A stretch of DNA of 33,197 bases, from positions 1 through 33,197 of the forward strand of contig CADAWC010000039.1 in assembly GCA_902791475.1 (NCBI GenBank), given 5' to 3'. Shown here in pieces: positions 7,420 through 15,410 of the stretch; position 1 is the first letter of the stretch, and the number at the start of each line of letters is the position of its first letter. Source of the DNA: Fibrobacter succinogenes. GTDB lineage: Bacteria; Fibrobacterota; Fibrobacteria; Fibrobacterales; Fibrobacteraceae. Both the position numbers and the translations under genes were made by a program. The notes under the pieces are model-generated. The model did no database searches and was not told where the DNA came from. It saw only the letters and a program-made list of their open reading frames with translations.

Positions 7420-7448
7420 AATTTTGAAAAAAAAAGCCCGTTTGTCAA
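7420..7448 (-). promoter_or_regulatory. Promoter of tRNA-Leu(CAG)
   Basis: On the minus strand a consensus TTGACA (7443-7448) is followed by a 17-base spacer and AAAATT (7420-7425), with the tRNA beginning 11 bases further on. The -35 is perfect and the -10 is weak. Confidence 0.55.
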
Positions 7449-7469
7449 GGGGTTGCGGAAATTTGGCAC

Positions 7470-8210
7470 TTATTTACGGATGGCGTCGCGGATCCATTCC
7501 ATCCGCTTACCCTTCCAGTAACTCCAATCATGCTCGCCTTCGGAGTCGAACCGGAGTTCGCAGTCCACCTGAACCACCTTGCAAAATTCCGTAATCCACG
7601 GCACAGTCTGGTCAGACGGATAAAGCCTGTCTTTGCCACCCTGCAAAAAGCGGAAGCGCCCCACCTGCATTTTCTTCGGCGCAGCAAGTTCCACCGCCCC
7701 ACCCAAGAAAGCCCCGAACGAGCTCATGAGCAAGCGGTCATCCACAGCACGGCGCCCTTCAAGCGAATAAACCAAGACACCTAGCGAGCCGTCCGAAACG
7801 CCCACGAGCGAAACATGCTCCACAGGAGCCCCACGCTTTGCCGCCACAGAATCAAGTGCCGCATCAACAGCATTAATAGCAGCCTTCGTGACCCAATGAT
7901 TCTCGCGGCAAGCCGAAACACTCACCACAATTTTTTCAGGATAAAGCTCCGCAAAGTCAGCCCCTGCAACAAGCCCTTTTGCGCAGTTTGCGCTCCCCAT
8001 GCCACCATGAAACCACACAACGACCGACGCTTTCTTTATTTTTTTCGGCCACCAAATTCCCGCCGGACTCTGGAACGACGAACCCGTCCCACGAACATCA
8101 ATCAAAAGCGAATCCGGCGCATTAGGAGTAATCGCATTCGGTGCAGCAAAAGACTGCACACCGGCAAGCAGCAACACCAACAACGAGGCAACTAAACCAA
8201 ATCGCATCAT
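7470..8210 (-). CDS. Exported alpha/beta hydrolase
   Basis: A 246-residue serine hydrolase-like protein with a signal peptide (residues 1-23, cleavage after SFA-A likely), so it acts outside the cytosol. An oxyanion-type HGGMG sits at about residue 69. The nucleophile elbow GVSDG (about 137-141) fits G-x-S-x-G. An Asp in GGKDRLYP and a His in GEHDWSYW complete a plausible triad near the C-terminus. The general look is that of the PHB-depolymerase/esterase D group of hydrolases; the substrate is unknown. The start overlaps the stop of the upstream membrane protein by four bases (ATGA), and it is the last gene of a three-gene operon. The tRNA-Leu promoter begins only about 20 bases after its stop codon. 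Confidence 0.75.
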   Translation of the reverse strand: MMRFGLVASLLVLLLAGVQSFAAPNAITPNAPDSLLIDVRGTGSSFQSPAGIWWPKKIKKASVVVWFHGGMGSANCAKGLVAGADFAELYPEKIVVSVSACRENHWVTKAAINAVDAALDSVAAKRGAPVEHVSLVGVSDGSLGVLVYSLEGRRAVDDRLLMSSFGAFLGGAVELAAPKKMQVGRFRFLQGGKDRLYPSDQTVPWITEFCKVVQVDCELRFDSEGEHDWSYWKGKRMEWIRDAIRK

Positions 8211-8797
8211 TCCGCGCCACTCGGCGAATCCTGAAATTTCAACTGACGCGGCTTATGCACTAGCGCCACAAAAATCAAAATAATGCCTAAAATCAGCATA
8301 ATGGCAACAACGCTCACGCCCATAAAGCACCAGTAAAAGTGGTAACCATCCATCAGGAATTCCCAACTGAGTTCACCCTCGGTCGACGCCATCGACTTTA
8401 CGACATACTTGTCCCCCACCTTGACCGCGCGAACTTCCATCGGAATTTCACTAGCATTCACAGCCGAAAAATCATACCATTCCGAGAGTTCATCCAAAAT
8501 TTCATCCGTGGCATAAAGGACAAACGTACACTTGCTGTCCCCATTGAGCTGGAAAAAGACCTTATCAAAAAACGGAATATTCGATCCGCCAAACAAACTA
8601 GGAACGGCGGCAAAGCTCACCTTGCCAAAAAAAACGTGTTCTTCCCATTCAGCGGCCGCAAAGCCATACTCAAAAGAGAACTCTTTCGTAATGCTCCTGG
8701 CCAGGGGATAGATATACCAAGAAACCCAACTAGCAAGGAATATCAGCAGCAAACCAAAATTGATAAAGGTAACTTTACGAACACGGAAAATAGACAT
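8207..8797 (-). CDS. Membrane protein with two transmembrane segments, function unknown
   Basis: A 196-residue protein I do not recognise. Transmembrane helices lie at about residues 12-30 and 155-180. Between them is a periplasmic-side domain of about 120 residues, and a short basic tail ends the protein. The ATG has a good ribosome binding site (AAGGA five bases upstream). Eight bases separate it from the upstream membrane gene, and it overlaps the downstream hydrolase by four bases, so the three are surely co-transcribed. Confidence 0.75.
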   Translation of the reverse strand: MSIFRVRKVTFINFGLLLIFLASWVSWYIYPLARSITKEFSFEYGFAAAEWEEHVFFGKVSFAAVPSLFGGSNIPFFDKVFFQLNGDSKCTFVLYATDEILDELSEWYDFSAVNASEIPMEVRAVKVGDKYVVKSMASTEGELSWEFLMDGYHFYWCFMGVSVVAIMLILGIILIFVALVHKPRQLKFQDSPSGAE

Positions 8798-8805
8798 TGC
8801 AATCC

Positions 8806-9549
8806 TTACTGTTTAGACTTGAATATAAAGAAGAACGTGGCAAGCAAAAGCACGAGCGACAAGAAATAGAACGCAAGCGGGATCTTTGCCGACAAGGAAA
8901 TCTCTTTCACGTTTTCCATCTGGAAAAAGTGGAGCAGTTCGTCACTTGCGCTAAGAGTCTTGTCATTATTAAACTGGTTCCAGGCATCGTACAAATCCAG
9001 ATTTTTCTGGAACAGTGATTCCACACGCTTATTAAAAGCCTCCGGCAACACAAGCCCATCCGGGAGCACCGCATACCCAGCCCTTGCAGAATCCAATTTG
9101 CGCACCAAAACCAAATCGACATCCGAAGAGCCCATTTCCATCAAGCGGTAAACATTCTCCAGTTCATTGATCCAAGCGGAACGTTCCGAAAGGTAGCGCT
9201 GCGAGCAAGAAACCTTCGCCAACACGCTCGACTTAAAATGCGAAACCGAGGAAGCCGGAGGCGCTGAAAAGCCCGCCTGTTCGAGCTTTTGGATGCCCGC
9301 ATCAAACGAGAGCGCCACTTCACGGAGCGTCATCATCTGCGCAAGCACCACCGCCGAATCCACCCCATAACCGCTACGGACACGTTCCATCGAACGCATG
9401 AGGCTCGCATCGGCGAACTGGTAATCGCAAAGTGATTTTACATATTGGGAATAAACGGCGACCTGCGGTTTTTGCGAAACGTAAAACAGCGCCGTCAAAC
9501 AAATCGTAAGGACGACGACAAGCCAAATCCAGGGCGTCTGGATTTTCAT
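8806..9549 (-). CDS. Membrane protein with helical external domain, function unknown
   Basis: First gene of the three-gene operon. It has a transmembrane helix right at the N-terminus (PWIWLVVVLTICLTALFYV), a soluble region of about 190 mostly helical residues that includes two Cys, and a second transmembrane helix near the C-terminus (IPLAFYFLSLVLLLATFFFI). The layout resembles membrane proteins with a helical-bundle sensor domain, but there is no kinase or methyl-accepting part, so I name no function. A GTG at 9591 would add 14 polar residues. I prefer the ATG at 9549 because it puts the membrane helix at the start and leaves room for two divergent promoters. Neither start has a clear ribosome binding site. 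Confidence 0.7.
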   Translation of the reverse strand: MKIQTPWIWLVVVLTICLTALFYVSQKPQVAVYSQYVKSLCDYQFADASLMRSMERVRSGYGVDSAVVLAQMMTLREVALSFDAGIQKLEQAGFSAPPASSVSHFKSSVLAKVSCSQRYLSERSAWINELENVYRLMEMGSSDVDLVLVRKLDSARAGYAVLPDGLVLPEAFNKRVESLFQKNLDLYDAWNQFNNDKTLSASDELLHFFQMENVKEISLSAKIPLAFYFLSLVLLLATFFFIFKSKQ

Positions 9550-9625
9550 GTGCAAAGTTTCTGCAATTGATTTTTTCGTCTGTTCGTTCACATCTAGAAA
9601 TTACTTTTTTTCTACTTTACGAACA

Positions 9626-11041
9626 ATGAGATTCCGTCATTTAATCGCCTTTTTTGCCATTTTATGCAGTTTCGCCGGGTGTACCGTCGAACGTGCCGAA
9701 GAACATATCCTCGCAAGGCATGCAAACGGCGTCAAAAAGACCTCCATCTGGGTCTACCCTGACGGCACCATCCTCAAGCGCAACGAATGGTACAACGATG
9801 GCATCAAGGAACTCGAAATCCCCTACGAAGACAGCCTCCCGCACGGCGAATTCAAGCGCTGGACGGGCTTTGGCGATGTCGCGATGGTCGGGCGCTACAA
9901 CAAGGGAAAAAAAGACGGCAAGTGGACGGTCTACTACCAGAACAAGAAAGTCGAAGCAGTCCAATATTACAAGGACGACCACCCCGTTGGCGACTGGGAA
10001 GGCTATCACCACAATGGTGTAAAGGCTTTTGAAGAACATTACGACGACAAAGGCAACCCCACTGGAGTATGGAAAAAGTGGCACGACAACGGAATCCTCG
10101 CCGAAGAAAACAGCAACTGCTACAACGAGAAAAAAATCGTTTTTGACAGTCTTCAACCAACACAAGGATTTTTCAAGCGCTACAGCCGGGACTGCAAAAT
10201 CCTTGAAGACTACGAATGTTTCAAGGGCCAAAAACAGGGCAAGTACAAACTCTACTACGAGTCGTTTGGTTCCCCAGATTCTTCAGCCGAGAGCTGCAGC
10301 AAGTCCAAGCTCCTCGAAGAGGGATACGTTGGCGATGCAGAATGCGGAGATCATTATTCGCATCCCACCGCACTCTACAGAGCGGACGGTTCTATCATAA
10401 AGAAATTAGAATACATCCATGTCAGCGACTGTGGCTATGATCCATCCCGAATCTCATGGTTTGACGAGCACGGAAGCCTACTCAGGGAAACCGTGTTCAA
10501 GAATCAAAACAACTTCGGATGGGACGGATTTCTCTACGGATTATGCGAAGGATCCACCAAACTTTTCTGTGCAGAAACCTCGTTTGTTCAATACGCGAAC
10601 CCTTACGGCAATCTAGATAGCTGCTCCTTGAGTCAAAAAGACGCTTTCAGCCAAAACATCGGCAAGCACAAGGCTACAGTCCGTTACATAAAACCGGGGC
10701 ACAAATTACTTTATGAGGAACACTGGGATTTTAGCAACAATCCAGAATGGAAATATGATGGGCCAATTCTCCTTGTGACCCGCAGTTTCTATCCCGACAG
10801 TATGGGCGGCAGAATGGCAAGCGAAGGATTCTGGCAGTTTGATCCCAACGACAACAAGTCCAAGCGTCACGGAATCTGGCGCAACTGGTACCCGAGCGGT
10901 ATATTGAAAGACAGCCTTACCTACGTGAACGGCGAACGCGTCGGCGAACAGTTCAGCTACGACAGCACCGGAAAGCTCACAATACATAAAACAGAAGCCG
11001 GCAAGAACCGCCCTGTCATCATGCACATTCTAGGGCATTGA
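9626..11041 (+). CDS. MORN/YwqK-repeat lipoprotein
   Basis: A 471-residue exported lipoprotein. The signal peptide ends in FAGC (Cys at about 19). From about residue 30 there are repeated units of the YwqK-antitoxin/MORN type, with the pattern W-x-x-Y-x-x-G and the spaced phrases GKKDGKWTVYYQN, HPVGDWEGYHHNG, NPTGVWKKWHDNG, GQKQGKYKLYY and, near the end, RHGIWRNWYPSG. Such repeats form open beta-sheets; the biological role is usually unknown. Despite the family name there is no partner toxin next to it. The in-frame ATG at 9548 would put extra polar residues before the signal peptide, so 9626 is preferred. It runs convergently into the pilin gene. Confidence 0.85.
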   Translation: MRFRHLIAFFAILCSFAGCTVERAEEHILARHANGVKKTSIWVYPDGTILKRNEWYNDGIKELEIPYEDSLPHGEFKRWTGFGDVAMVGRYNKGKKDGKWTVYYQNKKVEAVQYYKDDHPVGDWEGYHHNGVKAFEEHYDDKGNPTGVWKKWHDNGILAEENSNCYNEKKIVFDSLQPTQGFFKRYSRDCKILEDYECFKGQKQGKYKLYYESFGSPDSSAESCSKSKLLEEGYVGDAECGDHYSHPTALYRADGSIIKKLEYIHVSDCGYDPSRISWFDEHGSLLRETVFKNQNNFGWDGFLYGLCEGSTKLFCAETSFVQYANPYGNLDSCSLSQKDAFSQNIGKHKATVRYIKPGHKLLYEEHWDFSNNPEWKYDGPILLVTRSFYPDSMGGRMASEGFWQFDPNDNKSKRHGIWRNWYPSGILKDSLTYVNGERVGEQFSYDSTGKLTIHKTEAGKNRPVIMHILGH

Positions 11042-11072
11042 GCGCGCACCTACGGATAGCCCACACCTCAAA

Positions 11073-11139
11073 GGCACGAAGTGCCAATATTTCCCTCTCG
11101 TCTCTAGTCTATAGCCACGGAGTGGCGTTCTTTCGTCTA
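11073..11139 (-). repeat. Dispersed hairpin repeat, copy B
   Basis: Read on the minus strand: TAGACGAAAGAACGCCAC (11122-11139), where the first TAG is the stop codon of the pilin gene. Then comes loop TCC and GTGGC (hairpin arms 11114-11118 and 11122-11126), connector AGACTAGAGACGAGAGGG (11093-11110), and a second hairpin GGCAC-TTC-GTGCC (11073-11085). It fills the gap between two convergent genes. Confidence 0.75.
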
Positions 11140-11598
11140 TCGTATAACGCTTGAGACTTCTATCGACTGCGTGGAGCCTTTGAAGTTCCAGGATACTTTG
11201 ACCTTCACCTGTTTTGCGTAAACGTGGCGAATCGTCTCGTACTGCGAAGAATCCTTCGAAGTATAATTTTGCGTTGCCGCCACAGTCACCTGCGAAGAGT
11301 ACGTCACGGTAGCGGAATCGCCAAGACTGCGTGCCCACTTGCGTTCAATGTCCTGCACATCGAACGTCGTATCGGTCAGAGCCTTTGATGGAATAGACGC
11401 AATCCCCACAGACTTGAGGGAATCGAGCACCTGCTGCGCCACTTCAATAGCACCATCGCGTCCACGGATGCGCAACAAGGCATCATGGTTACCCCCCTGA
11501 AGATTCAATACGGCCATGTACATAAAACCGAGGACCGCAGCAGCGACCAAGATTTCAACGATGCCAAAGCCTTTCTTATTCTTCAAAAGTTTTGCCAT
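11137..11598 (-). CDS. Type IV pilin-like protein, PilV/GspI type
   Basis: A 153-residue prepilin-like protein. The class III signal is KNKKGFGIVEILVAAAVLGFMYM: a basic leader, Gly before the cleavage site, Glu at mature position 5 and a hydrophobic helix (residues about 8-30). The rest is a small globular head with Thr/Ser-rich strands. A minor-pilin or pseudopilin role in a type IV pilus or type II-like machine is likely, but no assembly gene is in the window. AGGTGA three bases before the ATG is a good ribosome binding site and lies across the upstream stop codon seven bases away. The TAG stop is itself the first triplet of a dispersed hairpin repeat. Confidence 0.8.
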   Translation of the reverse strand: MAKLLKNKKGFGIVEILVAAAVLGFMYMAVLNLQGGNHDALLRIRGRDGAIEVAQQVLDSLKSVGIASIPSKALTDTTFDVQDIERKWARSLGDSATVTYSSQVTVAATQNYTSKDSSQYETIRHVYAKQVKVKVSWNFKGSTQSIEVSSVIR

Positions 11599-11605
11599 AA
11601 TTCAC

Positions 11606-12163
11606 CTACAATTTGTTCCAAAAACTGCCTGTTCTCCATTGGGGGATAAGCATATTATTATTCCTATTTTTTTCTACAAGACCATAAGCATAGCTGGTGC
11701 CATACTGCATGCACACATAACCTTCGTATGGCGCCGCAGAAAGACCTATACGAGGAATAAACAAGGCTCCTTCGCTCGCCCAGTCCTTATCCGCGGTACT
11801 AAATTCGTCAAGTTGGACTTGATCATCACAACTAAATCTAGCAGGAGCTTCAATAGTAAGCGAATCAATAGGCTCTACATTTTCGATAGATCCAGCACCA
11901 CAATCATTTACCATATACGCATAAAGAGTCTGCTCGTTATCGCCAGCCATTTTGACACAAATCCGCTTTGACAATCGATTAGCATCATTGGCTACACGTT
12001 CCAAAAAAGCGGCCGTGTTTTGCGCGCAGTCTTTTATTCGTGCATTGATGACAGCCCCTCTAAGGCTTGCCACCCCCATGGTCGATAAAATGCCCATAAT
12101 CGACACGACGACAAGGACTTCTACCAAGGTATAGCCGTTCTTTTTAGAACTGTGATTTAACAT
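11606..12163 (-). CDS. Type IV pilin-like protein, GspH/FimT type
   Basis: A 185-residue prepilin-like protein with leader MLNHSSKKNG, then YTLVEVLVVVSIMGIL (cleavage after Gly, Glu5 present) and a C-terminal head with four Cys. It resembles FimT/GspH minor pilins, which form the tip complex of pili. The ATG at 12163 is chosen over an upstream start at 12208 because GGAGA lies eight bases before it and the leader is then of normal length. It is the first gene of a two-gene operon with the PilV-like gene. Confidence 0.8.
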   Translation of the reverse strand: MLNHSSKKNGYTLVEVLVVVSIMGILSTMGVASLRGAVINARIKDCAQNTAAFLERVANDANRLSKRICVKMAGDNEQTLYAYMVNDCGAGSIENVEPIDSLTIEAPARFSCDDQVQLDEFSTADKDWASEGALFIPRIGLSAAPYEGYVCMQYGTSYAYGLVEKNRNNNMLIPQWRTGSFWNKL

Positions 12164-12378
12164 ACCGAAATCTCCACGCAATAAAGTCACCAATACCCAA
12201 GCAACCAAATCAAAATTAACAATAAAAGGGATGCATTTTCGTTTTGGTCCAATTTATAATATACATTAACCCGGCTTCAAAGTAAACATTTATAAACAGA
12301 AAAAGCATTTTTGAAGAAAAACGTGATAAAAACCATACCTAAGCGTCATTTTATGCAACTTTGCGTTTTCAAATTTGC

Positions 12379-12384
12379 TATATT
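12379..12384 (+). promoter_or_regulatory. Candidate -10 of tRNA-Leu(TAA)
   Basis: TATATT lies 15 bases before the tRNA. I see no good -35 at 16-18 bases upstream. The rest of the 235-base gap (12164-12399) is AT-rich, with no gene seen. Confidence 0.3.
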
Positions 12385-12399
12385 CTGCACGCACAACCT

Positions 12400-12482
<83 letters not shown>

Positions 12483-12520
12483 TTGTTTTTGTGCTTCACT
12501 TCGCAGAAGGGAGGTAGATC

Positions 12521-12946
12521 ATGATTGAATTCTATCCAAACAGCATATATTATCCGCGCGAAGCGGTCGATGAAAAGCTTGCCAAGGGCGAGCTCGAAAA
12601 GACCAAGCAATACCTGATGGGCTGGACTGAACGCCACCGTGACGAAATTTGGGAATGTGCCCGCGAAGATGCTGAACAGCCTTCTGACGAAATCCTCCTC
12701 GACAACCTCCGTGCCCTCCTCCTCTGCAAGGGTTCTCTGCAGCCGGCAGCCGAAATGGGCGCCATGATTCGCGAAATCACGAAGGAAGTCTGGTACCAGA
12801 ACGAAAATGGTCCTAAGGATCCGGACATAATCGCGGTGGACTGGCAGACGAAGTACTTGACCAAGTGGCGTGAAGCCCGCATGTTCGAAGCTTTCGTGCT
12901 TATCGAAAAGAACGCAAAGCAGCTCGTCGAAATCCTGAGAGCGTAA
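12521..12946 (+). CDS. Small acidic cytosolic protein, function unknown
   Basis: A 141-residue protein, mostly helical by eye, with no signal peptide or membrane segment. It is rich in Glu and Trp (WTERHRDEIWECARED, WYQNENG). I recognise no family. The gene is convincing: it has a strong ribosome binding site (GGGAGGT five bases before ATG), codon use like its neighbours, and an intrinsic terminator behind it. It follows tRNA-Leu(TAA) by 38 bases with no terminator between, so it may be read through from the tRNA promoter. Confidence 0.8.
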   Translation: MIEFYPNSIYYPREAVDEKLAKGELEKTKQYLMGWTERHRDEIWECAREDAEQPSDEILLDNLRALLLCKGSLQPAAEMGAMIREITKEVWYQNENGPKDPDIIAVDWQTKYLTKWREARMFEAFVLIEKNAKQLVEILRA

Positions 12947-12985
12947 TCACTCGCTAAAAGCGCCAAAATGTGCAAAACATTTGCC

Positions 12986-13013
12986 AAGCTCCACCTAGTG
13001 GAGCTTTTCTTTT
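12986..13013 (+). terminator. Intrinsic terminator
   Basis: AAGCTCCAC-CTA-GTGGAGCTT is a nine-base-pair stem followed by TTCTTTT. It serves the small acidic protein gene. Confidence 0.85.
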
Positions 13014-13022
13014 GCATTTATT

Positions 13023-13119
13023 GTCATGCCGGCCTACCTGTCCTCGCGCCTGTCCTCGCGCCTGTCCTCGCTTGACGGGGATGACGGGGATGACGGGGAT
13101 AACGGGGACGAGCCGGCAT
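13023..13119. repeat. Composite ATGCCGGC repeat with inner tandem units
   Basis: Outer arms ATGCCGGC (13026-13033) and GCCGGCAT (13112-13119). The inside begins with three units of CCTGTCCTCGCG type and goes on with units of GATGACGGG type. Its sister copy at 33007-33082 has different outer arms and fewer units. Confidence 0.75.
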
Positions 13120-13140
13120 AGCCTTTAATAGTGTATGGTG

Positions 13141-13162
13141 ACCCCGGAACGGAGTCCGGGGT
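13141..13162. repeat. ACCCCGGA hairpin
   Basis: ACCCCGGA-ACGGAG-TCCGGGGT, arms of eight bases, just downstream of the TonB-like gene on its strand. It belongs to the same broad GTCA-hairpin family as the element at 32965-32985. It has no T-run, so it is not a clear terminator. Confidence 0.6.
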
Positions 13163-13174
13163 GTCAACAAGGGG

Positions 13175-13693
13175 TTAAACCCCACCGCGGAATCGGATTG
13201 GGATCCAGATTTCGAGCTTGCCCTGCTTGCTCGGCGGGAGACGCCAGAAGTATTCGATGTGCTTTAAGAGCTTGACCTTGAACACATCGTTATCGGAACT
13301 CGTAAACATGATTTGCGGGTCCTTGAAGCGTCCAAGGCTATCGAGCGTGAGGTGCAGCCCGAGGAACACGTCGTCATCGGACTTGAAGAACTTGTGCCCT
13401 TTGCGGGTCACACGTATTTTCTTGAAATACTCCGAGGAGAGGTAATGCAAGCCTGCGGCACGCCCTTCCAAGAACAAGGCGAGCTTGTTCAGGTCACGAC
13501 CTGCGGTATTTTCAATCACGTAGATTTCATCTATCGAGGGCATTTCCACACGGCCAGTAAACGCCTCTTCGGGAACTTCCTCATCTTCTTTAGCATCGAC
13601 GATAGGTTCGTACTGCGGGATGCTGTAGACAAAATACAGCACAGCAACAAAGACGAGAGCAAAAGCAAGTAATGGTGCGTTCCGTTTCAGCAT
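13175..13693 (-). CDS. TonB-like/AgmX C-terminal domain protein
   Basis: A 172-residue protein with one N-terminal membrane helix (residues 7-24), a short acidic periplasmic linker (DAKEDEEVPEEAF), and a C-terminal domain whose last strands (EYFWRLPPSKQGKLEIWIPIRF) match the end of TonB/AgmX-type domains. These normally couple inner-membrane energy to outer-membrane partners. The linker lacks the long Pro-rich spacer of real TonB, and no exbB/exbD is nearby, so an energy-coupling role is uncertain. It starts four bases after the recJ stop and is the last gene of the ftsX operon. Confidence 0.65.
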   Translation of the reverse strand: MLKRNAPLLAFALVFVAVLYFVYSIPQYEPIVDAKEDEEVPEEAFTGRVEMPSIDEIYVIENTAGRDLNKLALFLEGRAAGLHYLSSEYFKKIRVTRKGHKFFKSDDDVFLGLHLTLDSLGRFKDPQIMFTSSDNDVFKVKLLKHIEYFWRLPPSKQGKLEIWIPIRFRGGV

Positions 13694-13697
13694 GGCA

Positions 13698-15410
13698 CTA
13701 CTCGATAGCCTTGATGCAAAGCTGCACTGTCTTGGTATTGTTATAGTAATTCCAGATCGGTTCGAACACGACCGTCACCGGGCGAGAGCGCCCGAGCAAA
13801 GCCTTGCTCTTGCGCAGTCCAAAGGCGATAGCCGGGAAAACGGCACTCCCCGCCTGCGAGATTTCCATCTGCAGGTGTCCGCCGCGAAGTTCACGCACGC
13901 GATGCACAGTCACGTTCTCGGCGCGGAATGCGGGGTACGGGAAGTTTCCGCCAAACGGTTCGAGCAGGTCGATGTACTCGAGAATCGAGCGTTCACGAAT
14001 CGGGTAACGCCCTGTCGGCGCACGCGTTTCTACGGTCAGTTCGCGGAGCGCAATCTTGATATCGTACGGGTAAGATTCATCAGTGTTGATTATCTCGCCG
14101 GTATAGCCCTGGTCTTTTGCGGACTGCAGAAGGCGCCCGCGGAGTTCTTCAATCTTGCCCGCTTCGAGCGAGAATCCCGCCGCATTCGCGTGGCCGCCCC
14201 AGCGGTCAAAAAGTTCTCGGCTGTCAAAAAGAGCCTTGTGCCAGTTGAATCCAGGAACTGCACGGGCACTCGCATGTGCCATGCCATCGATAATCGAAAG
14301 CACAGCCGAAGGCCTGTGGAATTCCTGAGCGAGCTTTGCCGCGACAATGCCAATCACGCCCACATGCCAGTTTTCGCCCGCGACAACAATCACTGTCGGG
14401 ATAGTATCGCCGTAAAGCGCCTGGACTTGCTCCATCGCCATCTTGGTGATTTCTGCTTCCTTGTCCTTGCGGCGAGCATTCCATTCTTTCAGTTCTGCAA
14501 GCAGTTGCGGAGCTTCCGCCTTGTTTTCGCACAAAAGAAGTTTAAGGGCCGGGTCCGGGCGTTCCATACGGCCAGGGGCGTTGAGGAGTGGCGCAAGCTT
14601 GTACATCACATCGATACCGCCCACACAGCTATGGGGCTTCATGAGGGAGGAGTACATTTCTTGCACGCCAGGCCAGCGACTGTTCTTGAGGCTTTCGAGC
14701 CCGGTACGAGTAAAATAGCGGTTCTCAGGCGTCATCTGCACCAAGTCCGCAAGCGTCCCAAGCGCAACCAAGTCCAGATATTCCACCGGAGCCTTTATGC
14801 CGAGGCGGCTAAACAAGGCGCAAATAAACTTGTACGAAACACCGACGCCGCAAAGTTCCGGGTTCGGGTAATTGTCGCCCTCCTGGTGCGGGTCCAAAAG
14901 CACATCGCTCACCGGCAGTCCATCGCCCGACGGCTGATGATGGTCCATGACCATGACCGCCATGCCGAGTTCCTTGGCGTGTGCAATTTCCACGTTCGCG
15001 GTAATGCCCGTATCTACAGTAATCAAGTTGCGAGCACCCGCCTCGTACATTTCGTCGACGGCAGAAACCGAAAGTCCGTAGCCATCGCCAAAGCGGTTCG
15101 GGAGTCGCCATTCAGATTCAATGCCCACGGTCTTGAGGCAGCGGGTCAAAAGCGTCACGGACGTCATGCCGTCCAAGTCGTAGTCGCCAAAAATGAACAC
15201 GCGCTCGCCTCGTTCGCGAACCGCGAGTATCCATTCCACAGCCTTGTCCATCCCCATCATCAAGTACGGGTCATGCACATCGCTCTCGTTAGAGCAGAGC
15301 ATGTGGTACGCATCAGAAACAGTCTTGATGCCGCGCGAGACCAAGAACCTCGCGACCGCATGCGGAATCTTTAGCGTAGAGGACAAAGTTGAGGCGACAA
15401 GATCTTCCAT
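13698..15410 (-). CDS. recJ: Single-stranded-DNA-specific exonuclease RecJ
   Basis: 5'-3' exonuclease on single-stranded DNA for recombination and mismatch or excision repair. Hallmark motifs are in order: FGDYDLDG (residues 74-81, motif I), TVDTG (about 131-135), MDHHQPSGD (DHH motif, 155-163), a helical region, and the DHHA1 signature GGHANAAGFSLE (about 400-411), followed by the OB-like C-terminal domain. The 570-residue length is normal. The start codon shares one base with the holB stop (TAATG). Confidence 0.96.
   Translation of the reverse strand: MEDLVASTLSSTLKIPHAVARFLVSRGIKTVSDAYHMLCSNESDVHDPYLMMGMDKAVEWILAVRERGERVFIFGDYDLDGMTSVTLLTRCLKTVGIESEWRLPNRFGDGYGLSVSAVDEMYEAGARNLITVDTGITANVEIAHAKELGMAVMVMDHHQPSGDGLPVSDVLLDPHQEGDNYPNPELCGVGVSYKFICALFSRLGIKAPVEYLDLVALGTLADLVQMTPENRYFTRTGLESLKNSRWPGVQEMYSSLMKPHSCVGGIDVMYKLAPLLNAPGRMERPDPALKLLLCENKAEAPQLLAELKEWNARRKDKEAEITKMAMEQVQALYGDTIPTVIVVAGENWHVGVIGIVAAKLAQEFHRPSAVLSIIDGMAHASARAVPGFNWHKALFDSRELFDRWGGHANAAGFSLEAGKIEELRGRLLQSAKDQGYTGEIINTDESYPYDIKIALRELTVETRAPTGRYPIRERSILEYIDLLEPFGGNFPYPAFRAENVTVHRVRELRGGHLQMEISQAGSAVFPAIAFGLRKSKALLGRSRPVTVVFEPIWNYYNNTKTVQLCIKAIE

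Noticed and set aside
9626..11041. Toxin-antitoxin system (because of the YwqK antitoxin-like repeats)
   Set aside because: No toxin gene is adjacent and the protein is a lipoprotein; the repeats alone do not show an antitoxin.
13023..13119. CRISPR-like repeats
   Set aside because: Inner units are contiguous short tandem copies without unique spacers, and no cas gene is nearby.
13692..15374. 560-codon open frame opposite recJ
   Set aside because: Mirror of recJ with no domain; same reason as above. The 631-codon frame opposite CotH (30402-32297) is rejected likewise.
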